Shown here: positions 51,814 through 63,592 of the stretch, in pieces
How the letters are laid out: the number at the start of each line of letters is the position of its first letter
Position numbering within the stretch: position 1 is the stretch's first letter
Assembly: GCF_045679555.1 (NCBI RefSeq)
Contig: NC_092093.1
Coordinates: 62,788,390-62,852,389 of the forward strand
DNA from: Salvelinus alpinus
Taxonomy: Eukaryota > Chordata > Actinopteri > Salmoniformes > Salmonidae
DNA length: 64,000 nucleotides
Direction of reading: 5' to 3'
Notes under the pieces: model-generated
What the model was told of the DNA's origin: nothing
Seen by the model: the letters and a program-made list of their open reading frames with translations, nothing else
The model's database searches: none
Program-made: the position numbers and the translations under genes

Positions 51814-53220
51814 CCACTTCCTGTGTCAGTCCCAATCGTCACAACCCCAAGCCCACTAACCACCACCCGACGGTCACCTTAGCCCCGCCTATTTCATCCA
51901 TCCCTTTTACACTGCTCTCTAGTCCCTCTCAGCAGCCACACAGAGTACCACTCTGCTCAGTGTACAAGGAGCGCTGGACTGCCAAGTGCAACCTGCAATA
52001 ACCTTTACTTGTTTATAAAACAAAATTTGTTAAGATAATGCTAGCTACTGTACAGGCTGAACTCGCTGCACACTAAATACACTCAAGTCAATCTACTCGT
52101 TATGCGTCTCATAAGCCATAGACAGAGGACTTCAGAATCAGCTTACATCTCTTTTCCTTTAGAGAAGTAGTTTTCTCTGACGCCCGATGGGTCCATCATC
52201 TCTTTGAAACCAAATTGCATTGTGGGAATGCGTTGTGCTGCATCGTCTTCTGAGTTTGAGCGATTGCATTGAATGGTGCTACGCTTGTGGAAATTGGAGT
52301 GGTTTTTGTGCTCTCTTTTGCTTCTTTTCCTCATCTTTGTTTTGATAAGGTTTTTTCACCCTTTTTCTGTTTGCCAATTTGATAATCCCTAATTCACTTT
52401 TCGTTCCCCTGCGGTGGGGGGCTTTTGTTTGTGCCAATCTTGCTCGCTGCCTTGTTTTCATCATGTCTCTATCCTTTGTTGTGTGCCTTTTGGACTCTTC
52501 ACTGCCATGTATTGCTATGTATTTGTCCAGTTTAACTTCACTGGAAACCTCTGAAGCCTTGTGAATAATGCAAACTGTCTTCTGCGTTGGGCGCTATTTC
52601 CCCTAGCAGCTCATGTCTCTCATAGAGAGATGTCATATTTTTAGCGAGACAAAGAGACCCCGGTGAAGGACGGCTGATGACACTAGCTGCTCCATAGAGG
52701 ACTGATGCAGAAAGAAAAGGGAAATGATGCTTACTGTTATACTGTAGAAAGTCGACTTTAGCACACATTACTTCTCGTTAAATCCTCCTAGGACTTGGGA
52801 GTCTCTTGGTTGTACAGTAGAGGTGAGTGTTCAGACGGATCATTGTTTATGTTGAAGTTGTGATGCGTTGACTCGCATCAAATTGACTTCTTTAGCCTTT
52901 TCCCCTTCATCAGTGTTTTCATATAGGATTATCATACGGTCATCTGTCATCTGAAAGGTCTGATTTAGAGTAGACAACTGGTCCTAAATCGGTGTGGTAG
53001 AGACAACCACCTCAGGGCTTGATAGCCACCTGCTAAATGTGTGTCCCTCACCCATAAGCCCATCAACATGTTCACTATTGTGGCCCAGCCACTATAAATG
53101 ATTGTGTTTTACCCCCTTTAGCCAGCAGTGTCCTTAAAATGACATACACATACGGACACACCATTGCTGCTGTCAGAAGGACACTAGAGGTGTAAGCAGT
53201 ATCACTGGTCTGGATATGTA
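51814..53220 (+). other. armc1: ARMC1 3' flank / probable 3' UTR
   Basis: Sequence after the ARMC1 stop contains no repeat that I recognise before the LINE fragment at 53222. I did not notice a consensus AATAAA, so the transcript end is undetermined. Confidence 0.4.
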
Positions 53221-53221
53221 C

Positions 53222-53830
53222 ATTTCAAATCAAATTTTGGGGACGGTAACACATATTTAGCAGATGTTATTGCGGGTGTAGCGAAATGCTTGTGTTCCTT
53301 GCTCCAAAAGTGCAGTAGTATCTAACAATTCACAATAATGCACACTAATCTAAAAGTAAAAGAATGGAATTAAGAAATATGTAAATATTCGGACGAGCAA
53401 TGTCGGAGTGGCATTGACTAAAACACAGTAAGAGTAGAATACAGTATATACATATGAAATTAGTAAAACAGTATTTAAACATATATTAAAGTGACTAGTG
53501 TTCCATTATTAAAGTGACCAGTCTCTAAGGTGCAGGGTTGAGTAACCGGGTGGTAGCCGGCTAGTGATGGCTATTTAACAGTCTGATGGCCTTGAGATAC
53601 AAGCTGTTTTTCAGTCTCTGTGGCCCAGCTTTGATTCACTTGTACTGACCTCGCATTCTGGATGGTAGTGGGGTGAACAGGCCGTGGCTCGGGTGGTTGA
53701 TGTCCTTGATGATCTTTTAGGCCTTCCTGTGACATCGGGTGCTGTAGGTGTCCTGGAGGGCAGGCAGTGTGCCCCCATTGATGCGTTGGGCAGACTGCAC
53801 CACCCTCTGGTAATGGTGCTTGGTTTCCTA
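53222..53830 (-). mobile_element. Salmonid LINE 3' region (antisense)
   Basis: Starts ttcaaatcaaattttggg with gcgaaatgcttgtgttcc, then tctgatggccttgagataca and ggcagactgcaccaccctctgg, a widely repeated salmonid LINE segment. The antisense frame is weakly open with stops. Confidence 0.65.
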
Positions 53831-54744
53831 GCAACATTAATCATAATGTTAATCTCAGTCCTTATTTCAGGAAGAAATCATGTTTTTTTCTGTTCAACAG
53901 TTATTCTCTGTCTCCATTTTACTTTGTTGTTGAAAGATGCAACACATTTAAAATGTAGATATTGCCCTTTGTGAAGAGGTTTTGACTGAAACATTGAAGT
54001 TCGATATTAGGTTCTTGCATAGCATTGCATAGCATTGGATTGACTTTTTATTCATTTTGAGGAACCCTTTCATACCTGTAATCCTTTTCCAGCTGAATTC
54101 TGATCTCATTGTGTAAAGAAAGTGCTGACCAGACAATAGTTATCCTTCTGGAGGCCAAACCCACAGCTCACACAGCTAGTAGAATGGTGTGATTTAACCT
54201 TTTACTGCAGTGGGCTAAATCAGGGTCACACAGTGTTTCTTGGTAGTCTTAAACAGATCTACTTTGAAACAAAAGTATACACCTCACACACATGGTTATG
54301 GGCTTAAAAAAAAGAAGACGCCTGTACCATGTTAGATATAGAGTTGAAATGTATTACATTTTGAGTTTGCATGCTAATATTACACTTTTATATACACCAC
54401 AGAAGACTGAAATAATGTTTATTAATTATGAAAAATATTAATAACATTCCACCCATAAGGCCACTTGGGGGCGATTTGGTTGTTTGACTGCAAGAAAGGC
54501 CTACAATAACCTCAGAGAATTGACCTAATAATGTATATCCACTACAGTGAGTTTATTCTCTATCTGCATCCCTCAGAAGCAGTGCTTACGAACAAGTCGT
54601 AGGATGAAGTCATCACTTCTATTGTTTAACATGAACAGCATCAGTCATGACTTAAGTTGCAACATGTAAAGTACATTTTATTATAAGTTGCACTACTTGT
54701 ACTGTATATCAGATACTTGAACAAGTTATTTTTGTCTCGATTTA
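53831..54744. other. Intergenic sequence without recognised features
   Basis: Nothing supported beyond AT-rich sequence. Confidence 0.4.
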
Positions 54745-54880
54745 AATCTCATGTCAAATCAAATGTTAATTTGTGCCGAATACAACATGTGTAGACTTTA
54801 CCGTGAAATGCTTACTTACGAGCCCTTAACCAACAATGCAGAGTTAAATAAGGAAATAAACACATGAAATAAAATGGATG
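54745..54880 (-). mobile_element. LINE tail fragment (antisense)
   Basis: tgtcaaatcaaatgttaatttg, gtgaaatgcttacttacgagcc. Same tail family as 51178-51300. Confidence 0.6.
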
Positions 54881-55432
54881 AGTGAAGCTGTGTGAGATAT
54901 GCATTTTGTTTTTAAGCTCACCCTATCGTTTAATAGTCACTCCATCAGGATGGCTGACAGAATCATGTAGCAAGTCCTCAGAATAGCAGAAGCTTCTCAT
55001 GTACAGTGTGTATCTGCTGTCTAATGTAATATAATGTATTTCAGATCTGAAAACAGTTAATTTACGATTAAGGCAAAGAATATTAACAATAACTTAATGT
55101 AAATGATTTGCGTCTGTGTTAGCTGGGGATGGGGGGACTTTCATTTCATGAGTATTCCAGAAAAGGGCCACACTTGGCATGTTGTGTGTGTGCATTGAGT
55201 TGAATTCCATTGTCATAGGATTTCTGAAACCTGACAATCCCCATAGGAAGAGCAAGACTTTGTCCTAGGCACGCAGTCATCTACCATGGCCATAGTACAG
55301 CAGCTATAAACCTGCTTGTGTTGCCAGATCAAAATGCTGAGGGCAGCAGCTGTACTTGTAGAGTGGGATAGAACAAGATATGATTAAATCAGTTTTCCTT
55401 GCGGGTGCAGAAGTGAACTGCCCCAGGTCAAC

Positions 55433-55718
55433 CCCCTGCCTGGCCTGGTCCCCCTCTCCCCCTGCCTGGCCTGGTCCCCCTCTCCCCCTGCCTGGCCTGG
55501 TCCCCCTCTCCCCCTGCCTGGCCCGGTCCCCCTCTCCCCCTGCCTGGCCCGGTCCACCTCTCCCCCTGCCTGGCCCGGTCCACCTCTCCCCCTGCCTGGC
55601 CCGGTCCACCTCTCCCCCTGCCTGGCCCGGTCCACCTCTCCCCCTGCCTGGCCCGGTCCACCTCTCCCCCTGCCTGGCCCGGTCCACCTCTCCCCCTGCC
55701 TGGCCCGGTACCCCCCTC
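55433..55718. repeat. 26-bp C/T-rich minisatellite, about 11 copies
   Basis: Unit tggcctggtccccctctccccctgcc with ordered variants along the array: cctggtccccctc, then cccggtccccctc, then cccggtccacctc. The unit length is not a multiple of 3, yet all three frames stay open, producing spurious long reading frames on both strands. Confidence 0.95.
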
Positions 55719-55899
55719 CCCTGTTGGTTTTCATACAGATCAACATTGACTGGTGTCGCCTTAATTTCACCCAACTATATGAACTGAAGCAGAGCGCTGA
55801 ACATTGCACGATCAGTAAAGGAAGGACCAAGAGTTCATGGAGGGCATGCATTGTTGTCAGTAAAACATATTACTACAATATAAAAAAAAAAATCCCTGT

Positions 55900-56600
55900 T
55901 ATTTATTATTCGTACCGTCTCTTAGTGTCCTTTTAACCATGAACTTCCTGTTATTATGAACCCATCTATCAGAGCCCCACCTATGAACATTTTGAGGCAC
56001 AGTGGGACTGACCTATTCTGAAAAAGCTACAATGAGCCTCACTTACCAAGCAGGGTAACCGAGACCATATGCATGTGGAGGGCAAGTGCATCAGACCACA
56101 GAAGACTTTCGGGCCCTCTGGGGAAGTCAGTTAGCTGGGAAATGTGTGGAAATGACAAATTGTGACCAACAAGAATGAAAACCAACTCAAAACTCGCCAT
56201 TCATTGTTCAATCACATGTCAGCACCGAGGACAAGGAGAAACATACTGGCAACTGGTTTTCTACAATGATGCAATAGACCTCTAAAAATGTTCAGTTTCA
56301 GTTGGCTTTAAAGGCTAGCAAAAAGGTTAGGGTCAATTCCATTTCAATTCCAGTCAATTCTTAAAGTAAACCAAATTCCAATGGCAAATGTTCCTCAATG
56401 GAATTTTCCGCATTGGAAGAAAATTGGAATTGACCCCAACCCTGATTAGCAACGGTTTAAGCAATATAGAGTTCAAAAGCAGCTCACTGAAGTCAGGCCC
56501 AAGTGACCCTGTAAGAAGATTTGAGATGTTTTGTTTCCCCCCCCAAAAGTAAAAGATAAATTGAGTTAAGCAGTAATTGAACAGGGTAGCTGAAGCATTG
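55900..56600. other. Intergenic sequence without recognised features
   Basis: Includes a local ggaattgacc / ccaattcc palindromic patch at about 56330-56440. Confidence 0.4.
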
Positions 56601-56604
56601 AACC

Positions 56605-58120
56605 TTGACTTAGTGCCTTCAGAAAGTATTTATACCCCGTGACTTATTCCACATTTTGTTATGGTACAGCCTGAATTTAAAATGTATAAAACAAATTCAT
56701 CATCTACAAAATACGCCATAATGACAAAGTGATTTTATTTTTTTGTTGAAATTTGAGGAAATGTATTTAAAATTAAATACAGGGATATATAATTGAGTCA
56801 ATACATGTTAGAATCACCTTTGGCAGTGATTACAGCTGTGAGTCTTCCTGGGTAAGTCTAAATGCTTTGCAAACCTGTATTATAAAGTATTTGCACATTA
56901 TTCTTAACAACAATTCTACAAGCTCTGTCAAGTTGGTTGTTGATCAATGCTAGACAGCCATTTTCAGGTCCTGCCATAAATGTTCAAGTCAGGAACATTC
57001 AATGTCCTGTCTTGGTAAGCAACCACTGCAGATTTAGCCCTGAATTGTAGGTTATTGTCCTGCTGAAAGGTGCATTTGTCTCTCATTGTCTGTTGGAAAC
57101 CAGGTTTTCCCCTACGATTGTGTCTGTGCTTAGGTCTATTCAGTTTATTTTTATCCTAAAAAAACCTCCTTATTCCTTGCCGATGACAAGCATATCCATA
57201 ACATAATGCAGCCACCACCATGCTTGAAAATATGAAGAGTGATAGTCAGTGATGTGTTGTGTTGGATTTGCCTCAAACATAACACTTTGTATTCAGGACG
57301 GAAAGTTAATTTCTATGCCATATTGTTTTCAGTTTTACTTTAGTGCCTTATTGCAAACAACCTATGTTGTGGAATATTTTTATTCTGCACAGGCTTCCTT
57401 ATTTTCACTCTGTCATTTAGATTAGTATTGTGGAGTAACTACGTTGTTAATTCATTCTCCAGTTTTCTATCACAGCCTTTAAACTGTAACTGTTTTAAAT
57501 TCACCTTTGGTCTCCTGGTGAAATCCCTGAGTGGTTTCCATCCTCTCCGGCAACTGAGTTAGGAAGGACGCCTGTATCTTTTGTAGTGACTAGGTGTATT
57601 GATACACCATCCAAAGTGTAATTAATAACTTCACCATGATAAAAGGGATATTAAATGTCTGCTTTTTTTCATGGACCCATCGACCAATTAGTGCCCTTTG
57701 TGAGGCATTTGAAAACCTCTAGTCTTTGAGGTTGAATCTGTGTTTGCAATTCACTGCTCGTCTGAGGGACCTTACCTCTGTACCCCACACATACAGATAA
57801 TTGTAAGGTAGTCATTCAAAAATCATGCTAAACACTATTATTGAACACAGTGAGTCCATGCAATTTATGTGACTTGTTAAGCACATTTTTACTCCTGAAC
57901 TTATTTAAGCTTGCCATAGAAAAGGGGCTGAATACTTGACTCAAGACATTTCAGCTTTTAATTTGTAATTAACTAGTACTTTATTTTTTTTACATCACTC
58001 CACTTTGACATTATGGGGTAGGTCATTGACACAATCTCAATTGAATCCATTTTGAATTCAGGCTGTAACACAACAAAATGTGGAAAAAGTCAAACGGTGT
58101 GAATACTTTCTGAAGGCATG
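56605..58120 (-). mobile_element. Strongly decayed Tc1-like element (antisense)
   Basis: The termini agtgccttcagaaagtattt and the complement of tgaatactttctgaaggca are inverted, with ccacattttgttatggtacagcctgaattt mirrored at the right end. No usable transposase frame remains. Confidence 0.8.
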
Positions 58121-59436
58121 GTTTCATAATGATTGTCTATAAATACCTGTCCTCTGGTTGTAGGCTATGCAGTATTCGAGGAACACCAAATATGAGATTT
58201 TCTTCCGCACTAAGGGTTTCTCTCTTGTGTCTCTTAGTCTTTTTATTAATTCTTCAACATTTCCTCATGAACTCCTACTGATACACCCACACATTCTCAA
58301 GGAAGCCAGCTACTCCATGGAAGCAACTACTTGCCATTGAGAATTAACAGAGTCAGCAACACCTCACTCCAGATCTAGAACTGTGTGTGTGTCTCTGGAT
58401 TCTGGAACAGCAGAGAGCCTTCCTGCTTATCTTATTTTGAGAATGTTAATTCCACAAAGAGGTTTTCATTTCTTGCATATTTCAGATAAGCTATCTTCTC
58501 TCCCACTTCCACCCACATCTTGTCTGATCAAGCAGCACCAGTGCCCTTCTCCTAAACACTCCTTGTTCGTCTGCGATATCAGCCCACTTGCATATTTGTG
58601 TATGAATGTGTCATCCATATCACTAGCAGCAGCGCAATTTGCATTGTTAATCTATGCGCTCGGGGATGAGGGCCTGATCGTGAGGAGATAGGGGAGAAAG
58701 GTGTATCTGCAGAGCCGCCGGGCTGCTTTGACGATTTGATTCCAGGTTCAGCCTCCAGTCAATGGGATCAGCCATAAATCCCCCGGGGCCGTGCGGCGGG
58801 AAATGATGTGACTCCTGTAATTTATGTCAAATAACTTTTGAGGACGTGTGAGTGTAGCAATCAGCGTTACCGGGCGCCATAACTCTTGGGCGGAGGGCTC
58901 CGGTGGAGATTTAATTGAGACATTTTTCTTTATCTTGAGCGCTGAGCGAGTGGCGTGTTGTTGTGTAATGAGATGTAATGTCTCTCTTTAAAGGGGGGGG
59001 GGGTCAACAGGCTGGATGATGAGGGAAGGTCACTGGCTGACTGGGTTGGAGATCCAATTTGCTCATGTAGCGTTGAGACTCTATGGAGACTAAATAGTGG
59101 AAAGACAGGAGGAGCAGATCACTAAGAGGCTGTTTATGTCATTGCCATGCTAAACACTCAACGCTGATCTTTGCAGTTACTCCAGGATAAATGGAGCCAT
59201 ACCACTTTTAGTTCAGCCAGGCTGCGCAACACTGAAATACATAAAGACTAAAGAGATGTCCCTTTTTCTAGCTGACTAAAAAGACAAAGAGAATCACTAT
59301 ATGACTTTATGTGATTTAGAATACCCTCCATCTGTGTGTGTGGATATATTGTGTGTATTATTATTTTGATTGTGTATCTATCTACTGTCTGTATGTAAGT
59401 AGTCCTCCTCCCCTCCCTGTGGCATGGTCTTGATCT

Positions 59437-59473
<37 letters not shown>

Positions 59474-59824
59474 AAAGAGAGAGGCTGCAGCTCATAATTG
59501 TGGCTGTAGTTCATTATGGCCTTCAGATGATTTGGAGCCACTAGGGGAGGCTCGTCCTCTGACACCGCCACGTCCGCCCGGCGACAACCACTCCAGGCAC
59601 TGATTGGTGGGGTGAAATATTGCCAGCAAAAATTGAAAGGTCCCAGTGTCAAAATAATTCATGATATGCATATCTTCCTGGCCTGATGAAATGGTTGATA
59701 TCTGGATTAGGAGGATAATAAAAGCGATCAGGCTACAGTTAAAACTCTTTAGCAGGAGGGGTAGGGAGGGTGTCCGTTTTATCAGTGTCAAGAGTGCTGG
59801 AATATGTGGTCAAGATGCATTGTG
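58121..59824. other. Unique intergenic DNA, possible conserved non-coding islands
   Basis: 58690-59240 and 59480-59780 are higher in GC and contain no recognised repeat (for example cataaatcccccggggccgtg and gagatttaattgagacattt). The appearance is like vertebrate conserved non-coding sequence, but this needs an alignment. A CA repeat lies at 59440-59471. Confidence 0.35.
59440..59471. repeat. (CA)n microsatellite
   Basis: About 15 CA units. Confidence 0.93.
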
Positions 59825-60958
59825 TATGTACATTACATGGCCAAAAGTATGTGCACACCCCTTTCAAATGAGTGGATTTGGCTATTTCAGCCACACCTGT
59901 TGCTGACAGGTGTATAAAATCGAGCACACAGCCATGCAATCTTCATAGACAAACATTGGCCCGTACTGAAGAGCTCAGTGACTTTCAACACGGGACCGTC
60001 ATAGGAAGCCATCTTTCTGCCCTTCTAGAGCTGCCCCAGTCAACTGTAAGTGCTGTTATTGTGAAGTGGAAACAACTAAGAGCAACAATGGCTCATCCGC
60101 GAAGTGGTAGGCCACACATGCTCATAGAATGGGACTGCTGAGTGCTGAAGCGTGTAGCACGTAAAAATCGTCTGTCCTCGATTGCAACACTCACTACCGA
60201 GTTCCAAACTGCAACACTCACTACCGAGTTCCAAACTGCAACACTCACTACCGAGTTCCAAACTGCCTCTGGGAGCAACGTGAGCACAGTAACTGTTCGT
60301 AGGGAGCTTCATGAAATGGGTTTCCATGGAGTGGTGTAAAGCTCGCCGCCATTAGACTCTGGAGCAGTGGAAACTCGTTCTTTGGAGTAATTAATCACTC
60401 TTCACCATCTGGCAGTTGGACGGACAAATCTGGGTTTGGCAGATGCCAGGAAGACTCTACCTGCCCGAATGCTTAGTGCCAACTGTAAAGTTTGGTGTAG
60501 GAGGAATAATAGTCTGGAGCTGTTTTTCGTGGTTCGGGCCCCTTTGTTCCAGTGAAGAGAAATCTTCACTACAGCATACCTTCTAGAAGATTCTGTGCTT
60601 CCAACTTTGTGGCAACAGTTTGGGGAAGGCCTTTCCTTGTCCATACAGAAATGGTTTGTCTATATCGGTGTGGAAAAACTTGACCTCAACCCCATCGAAC
60701 ACCTTTGGGATGAATTAGAATGCCGACTGTGAGCCAGGCCTAATCGCCCAACATCAGTGCCCGATCTCACTAATGCTCTTGTGGCAGAGTGGAAGCAAGT
60801 CCCCACAGCAATGTTCCAACTTCTAGTGGAAAGCCTTCCCAGAAGAGTGGAGGCTGTTTTAGCGACAAAGGGGGGAGCAACTCCATATTAATGCCCAGGA
60901 TTTTGGAATGAGATGTTCAACGAGCAGGTGTCCACATATATTTGGCCATGTAGTGTAT
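59825..60958 (+). mobile_element. Tc1-like element with decayed transposase and internal triplication
   Basis: Inverted termini cattacatggccaaaagtatg and the complement of atatatttggccatgtagtg. The transposase frame is broken: helix-turn-helix part near 59980-60120, [13 protein letters not shown] region near 60510, and EHLWDELE-like glutamate box near 60700. A 27-bp unit is repeated three times at 60184-60264. Confidence 0.85.
60184..60264. repeat. 27-bp triplication inside Tc1 transposase remnant
   Basis: gcaacactcactaccgagtt ccaaact occurs at 60184, 60211 and 60238 without change, adding two extra nine-residue blocks (ATLTTEFQT). Confidence 0.95.
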
Positions 60959-61501
60959 ATTCCCGTGTGGATGTGTTCTACTGCGTGTGTGTGTTTGTAG
61001 TGGGTCACTTCACACCCCACCTGTGATTTGAATATCTGCTGTAATTGTCCCAAAAAGGCTCATCAGTGGATCTGCCGTCCGCCATTAGGGCTCAACAATA
61101 TGGTGTGACATTCAAATCCCCCCCAATGACAGGTTATTAGGAGCCCCGAGCAGCCGGCACATAATTAAGCACCATAACGTTGACCTGTAATGTGAAGTGA
61201 TGGCAGAGCCCGAATGGCGGGGAATGAAATAGGCACTGTTTTAACACAGGAGAAGTGAGGGCGGGTAGTGGGACTGCCCTTGTTGGATCCCAGTAGGATC
61301 GTTTTTACATCCACTTTCCTCTTTCTCTCTCATCTATTGATCTTTGTAAAAGGGTGGGAATATGGAGAGGATTGAGGAGATGAGGGTTTGCTATGTTTCA
61401 GAGTTTATGTGATAAGAGAGTCTTCATTGCTGATCAGTTGTACTGAGGCCTCTTTTTCTCCAAAGATGAAGTTGATTGCAATGCAAACTGTAGTTTCAAG
61501 C
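60959..61501. other. Unique intergenic DNA
   Basis: Contains repeat-free GC-moderate sequence (for example gcacataattaagcaccata), possibly conserved non-coding. No gene seen. Confidence 0.35.
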
Positions 61502-61672
61502 ACTTACAGTGCTTACTACTTACAGTGCTTACTACTTACAGTGCTTACTACTTACAGTGCTTACTACTTACAGTGCTTACTACTTACAGTGCTTACTACT
61601 TACAGTGCTTACTACTTACAGTGCGTACTACTTACAGTGCTTACTACTTACAGTGCTTACTACTTACAGTGC
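61502..61672. repeat. 16-bp tandem repeat, about 10 copies
   Basis: Unit acttacagtgcttact, nearly perfect, one copy with gcgtact. Confidence 0.95.
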
Positions 61673-61810
61673 TCTACATGTGTGACATGAACAATGCCAA
61701 TCTTCCATAAACTCTTTTTTTAAACTTTTTTTTTCTTACCGTTGAACTTCAGATTGTGAATTGATCCATATCATTGAGCATAACAATGATGTAATATATT
61801 TGTATCTGCA

Positions 61811-62286
61811 GTGTACTGAGTGTACAAAACATTCCTAATATTGAGTTGCACCCCCTTTTGCCCTCAGAACAGCCTCAATTTGTCGGGGCATTGGCTTTAC
61901 AAGGTGTCGAAAGGGATACTGGCCCATGTTGACTCCAATGCTCCCCACAGTTGTGTCAAGTTGGCTGGATGTCCTTTGGGTGGTGGACCATTCTTGATAC
62001 ACACGGGAAACTGTTGAGCCTGAAAAACCTGTCAGCGTTGCAGTTCTTGACACTCAAATCGATGTGCCTGGCACCTGCTAGCATACCCCGTTTTAAAGGC
62101 ACTTAAATATTTTCTCTTGTCCATTCATGTCTTAATTGTACCAAGGCTTAAAAATCCTTCTTTAACCTAATTGAAGTGGATTTAACAGGTGACATCAATA
62201 GGGGATCATAGCTTTCACCTGTATTCACCTAGTCAGTCTATGCCATGGAAAGAGCAGGTGTTCCTAATATTTTGTTCACCTAGTGT
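61811..62286 (-). mobile_element. Tc1-derived non-autonomous element
   Basis: Termini ctgagtgtacaaaacattcc and the complement of ttcctaatattttgttcacc are inverted. The interior is an antisense N-terminal remnant (about 61835-62053). About 475 bp. Confidence 0.75.
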
Positions 62287-62545
62287 ATAGCTGATATGGA
62301 ACAGCAAAGAAAACGTGCACATTTCCCATGTGACACTAAAGCCTGTTACACAACTCCAGGCATGTTGGCTGCGGCCTCCGTCCGCCTTCTCCTCTCCAAC
62401 AGCTAGTGGACGTCGCGATGAGCAATGGATCCATCTGGTGTGTCCTCTCCTCCAACTGGTGTGTGAACATGACGTATAGATGTCATTTTTACCAGCCCAG
62501 AGCCACTGCTACCTGGAAGATTTGGCAAATATACAGTATATATTT

Positions 62546-63590
62546 TCACATACAGTCCCTAGTGAAAGTCTACACAACCCTTGCACAGTCTTTACATTTT
62601 GCTTCCTTAAAAAAGGATTCAATTGTATATTTTTTCTACAGATCTACACAACCTACTCCACAAGTGAAATAACATTTTACACAAAAAATCCGATGTATGA
62701 TTGCCTATGTCTTCACACACCAGAGTTAATACTTGGTGGAAGCACCTTTGGCAGCCATTACAGCTGTGAATCGTTTTGAATAAGATTCTACCAACTTTGC
62801 ACAACTATTAGGGAAACATATATCCATTATTTTTGTCAAAATTGCTCCAGCTCAATACATTTGGCTGGAAATCATTGATGGACAGCAATAGTCAAACCTT
62901 CTCGGATTTTCAAGCACATTTAAGTCAGGACTGAGACTGGACCACTCAGGAACACTCAATCTTGGAAATGTATTCTGGTGTGTCATTGGCATTAAAATGT
63001 GTGTAATTGTCATGCTGAATTTTTTTAATGATATCCCAGGATTGGGTTTTCAGAAGACTGAGGCAGGTTTTCCTCAAACTTTTTACTTGGGCTTTGCTCC
63101 TTTCATATTTATTTTGATCCTGAGAAACTCCCCAGTCACTGTTGGTGACAAGCATACCCATAACATGATGCTGCCAACAAAAATAAAAAAAATACAGAGG
63201 GTTTCACTCTGTGTTGTGTTAGATTTGACTCAAATCTTTAGTTTTTTATTCATGCCACAAAGTACATTTATTTGCTGTGTTGTCTTGCAGTATTACTTAA
63301 CAGCCTTGTTGCAAACAGTTTTAACACAGGCTTAATTCTTTTCACTTTCACATGTTTTTCATGTGCTTGTCACTGACAGGGAGTTTGTCATGATCAAAAG
63401 AAATATGAAGGAGCAAAGCCTAGGTAAAACGTTTGAGGAAAACCTGCCGTGTGTTTCTGAATGGTCCAGTCCCAGTCCTGACTTAACTCTGCTTGAAAAT
63501 CACAAACAAGGTTTGAATATTGCTGTCCATCAATGATTTCCCACCACATTTACTGAGCTTGAGCAATTTTGACAAAAACAATGGATATAC
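62546..63590. mobile_element. Tc1-like element in foldback arrangement
   Basis: Starts cagtccctagtgaaagtcta. 62815-63130 (gtatatccattatttttgtc... to tgagaaactccc-type text) reappears inverted at about 63385-63590 (ending ttgacaaaaacaatggatata). No complete transposase. Confidence 0.7.
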
Positions 63591-63592
63591 AC

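Noticed and set aside
55304..55851. Long overlapping open frames on both strands with repeats such as RWTGPGRGRGGPGQAGG
   Set aside because: They arise because the 26-bp minisatellite is open in every frame. No splice, start or family support.
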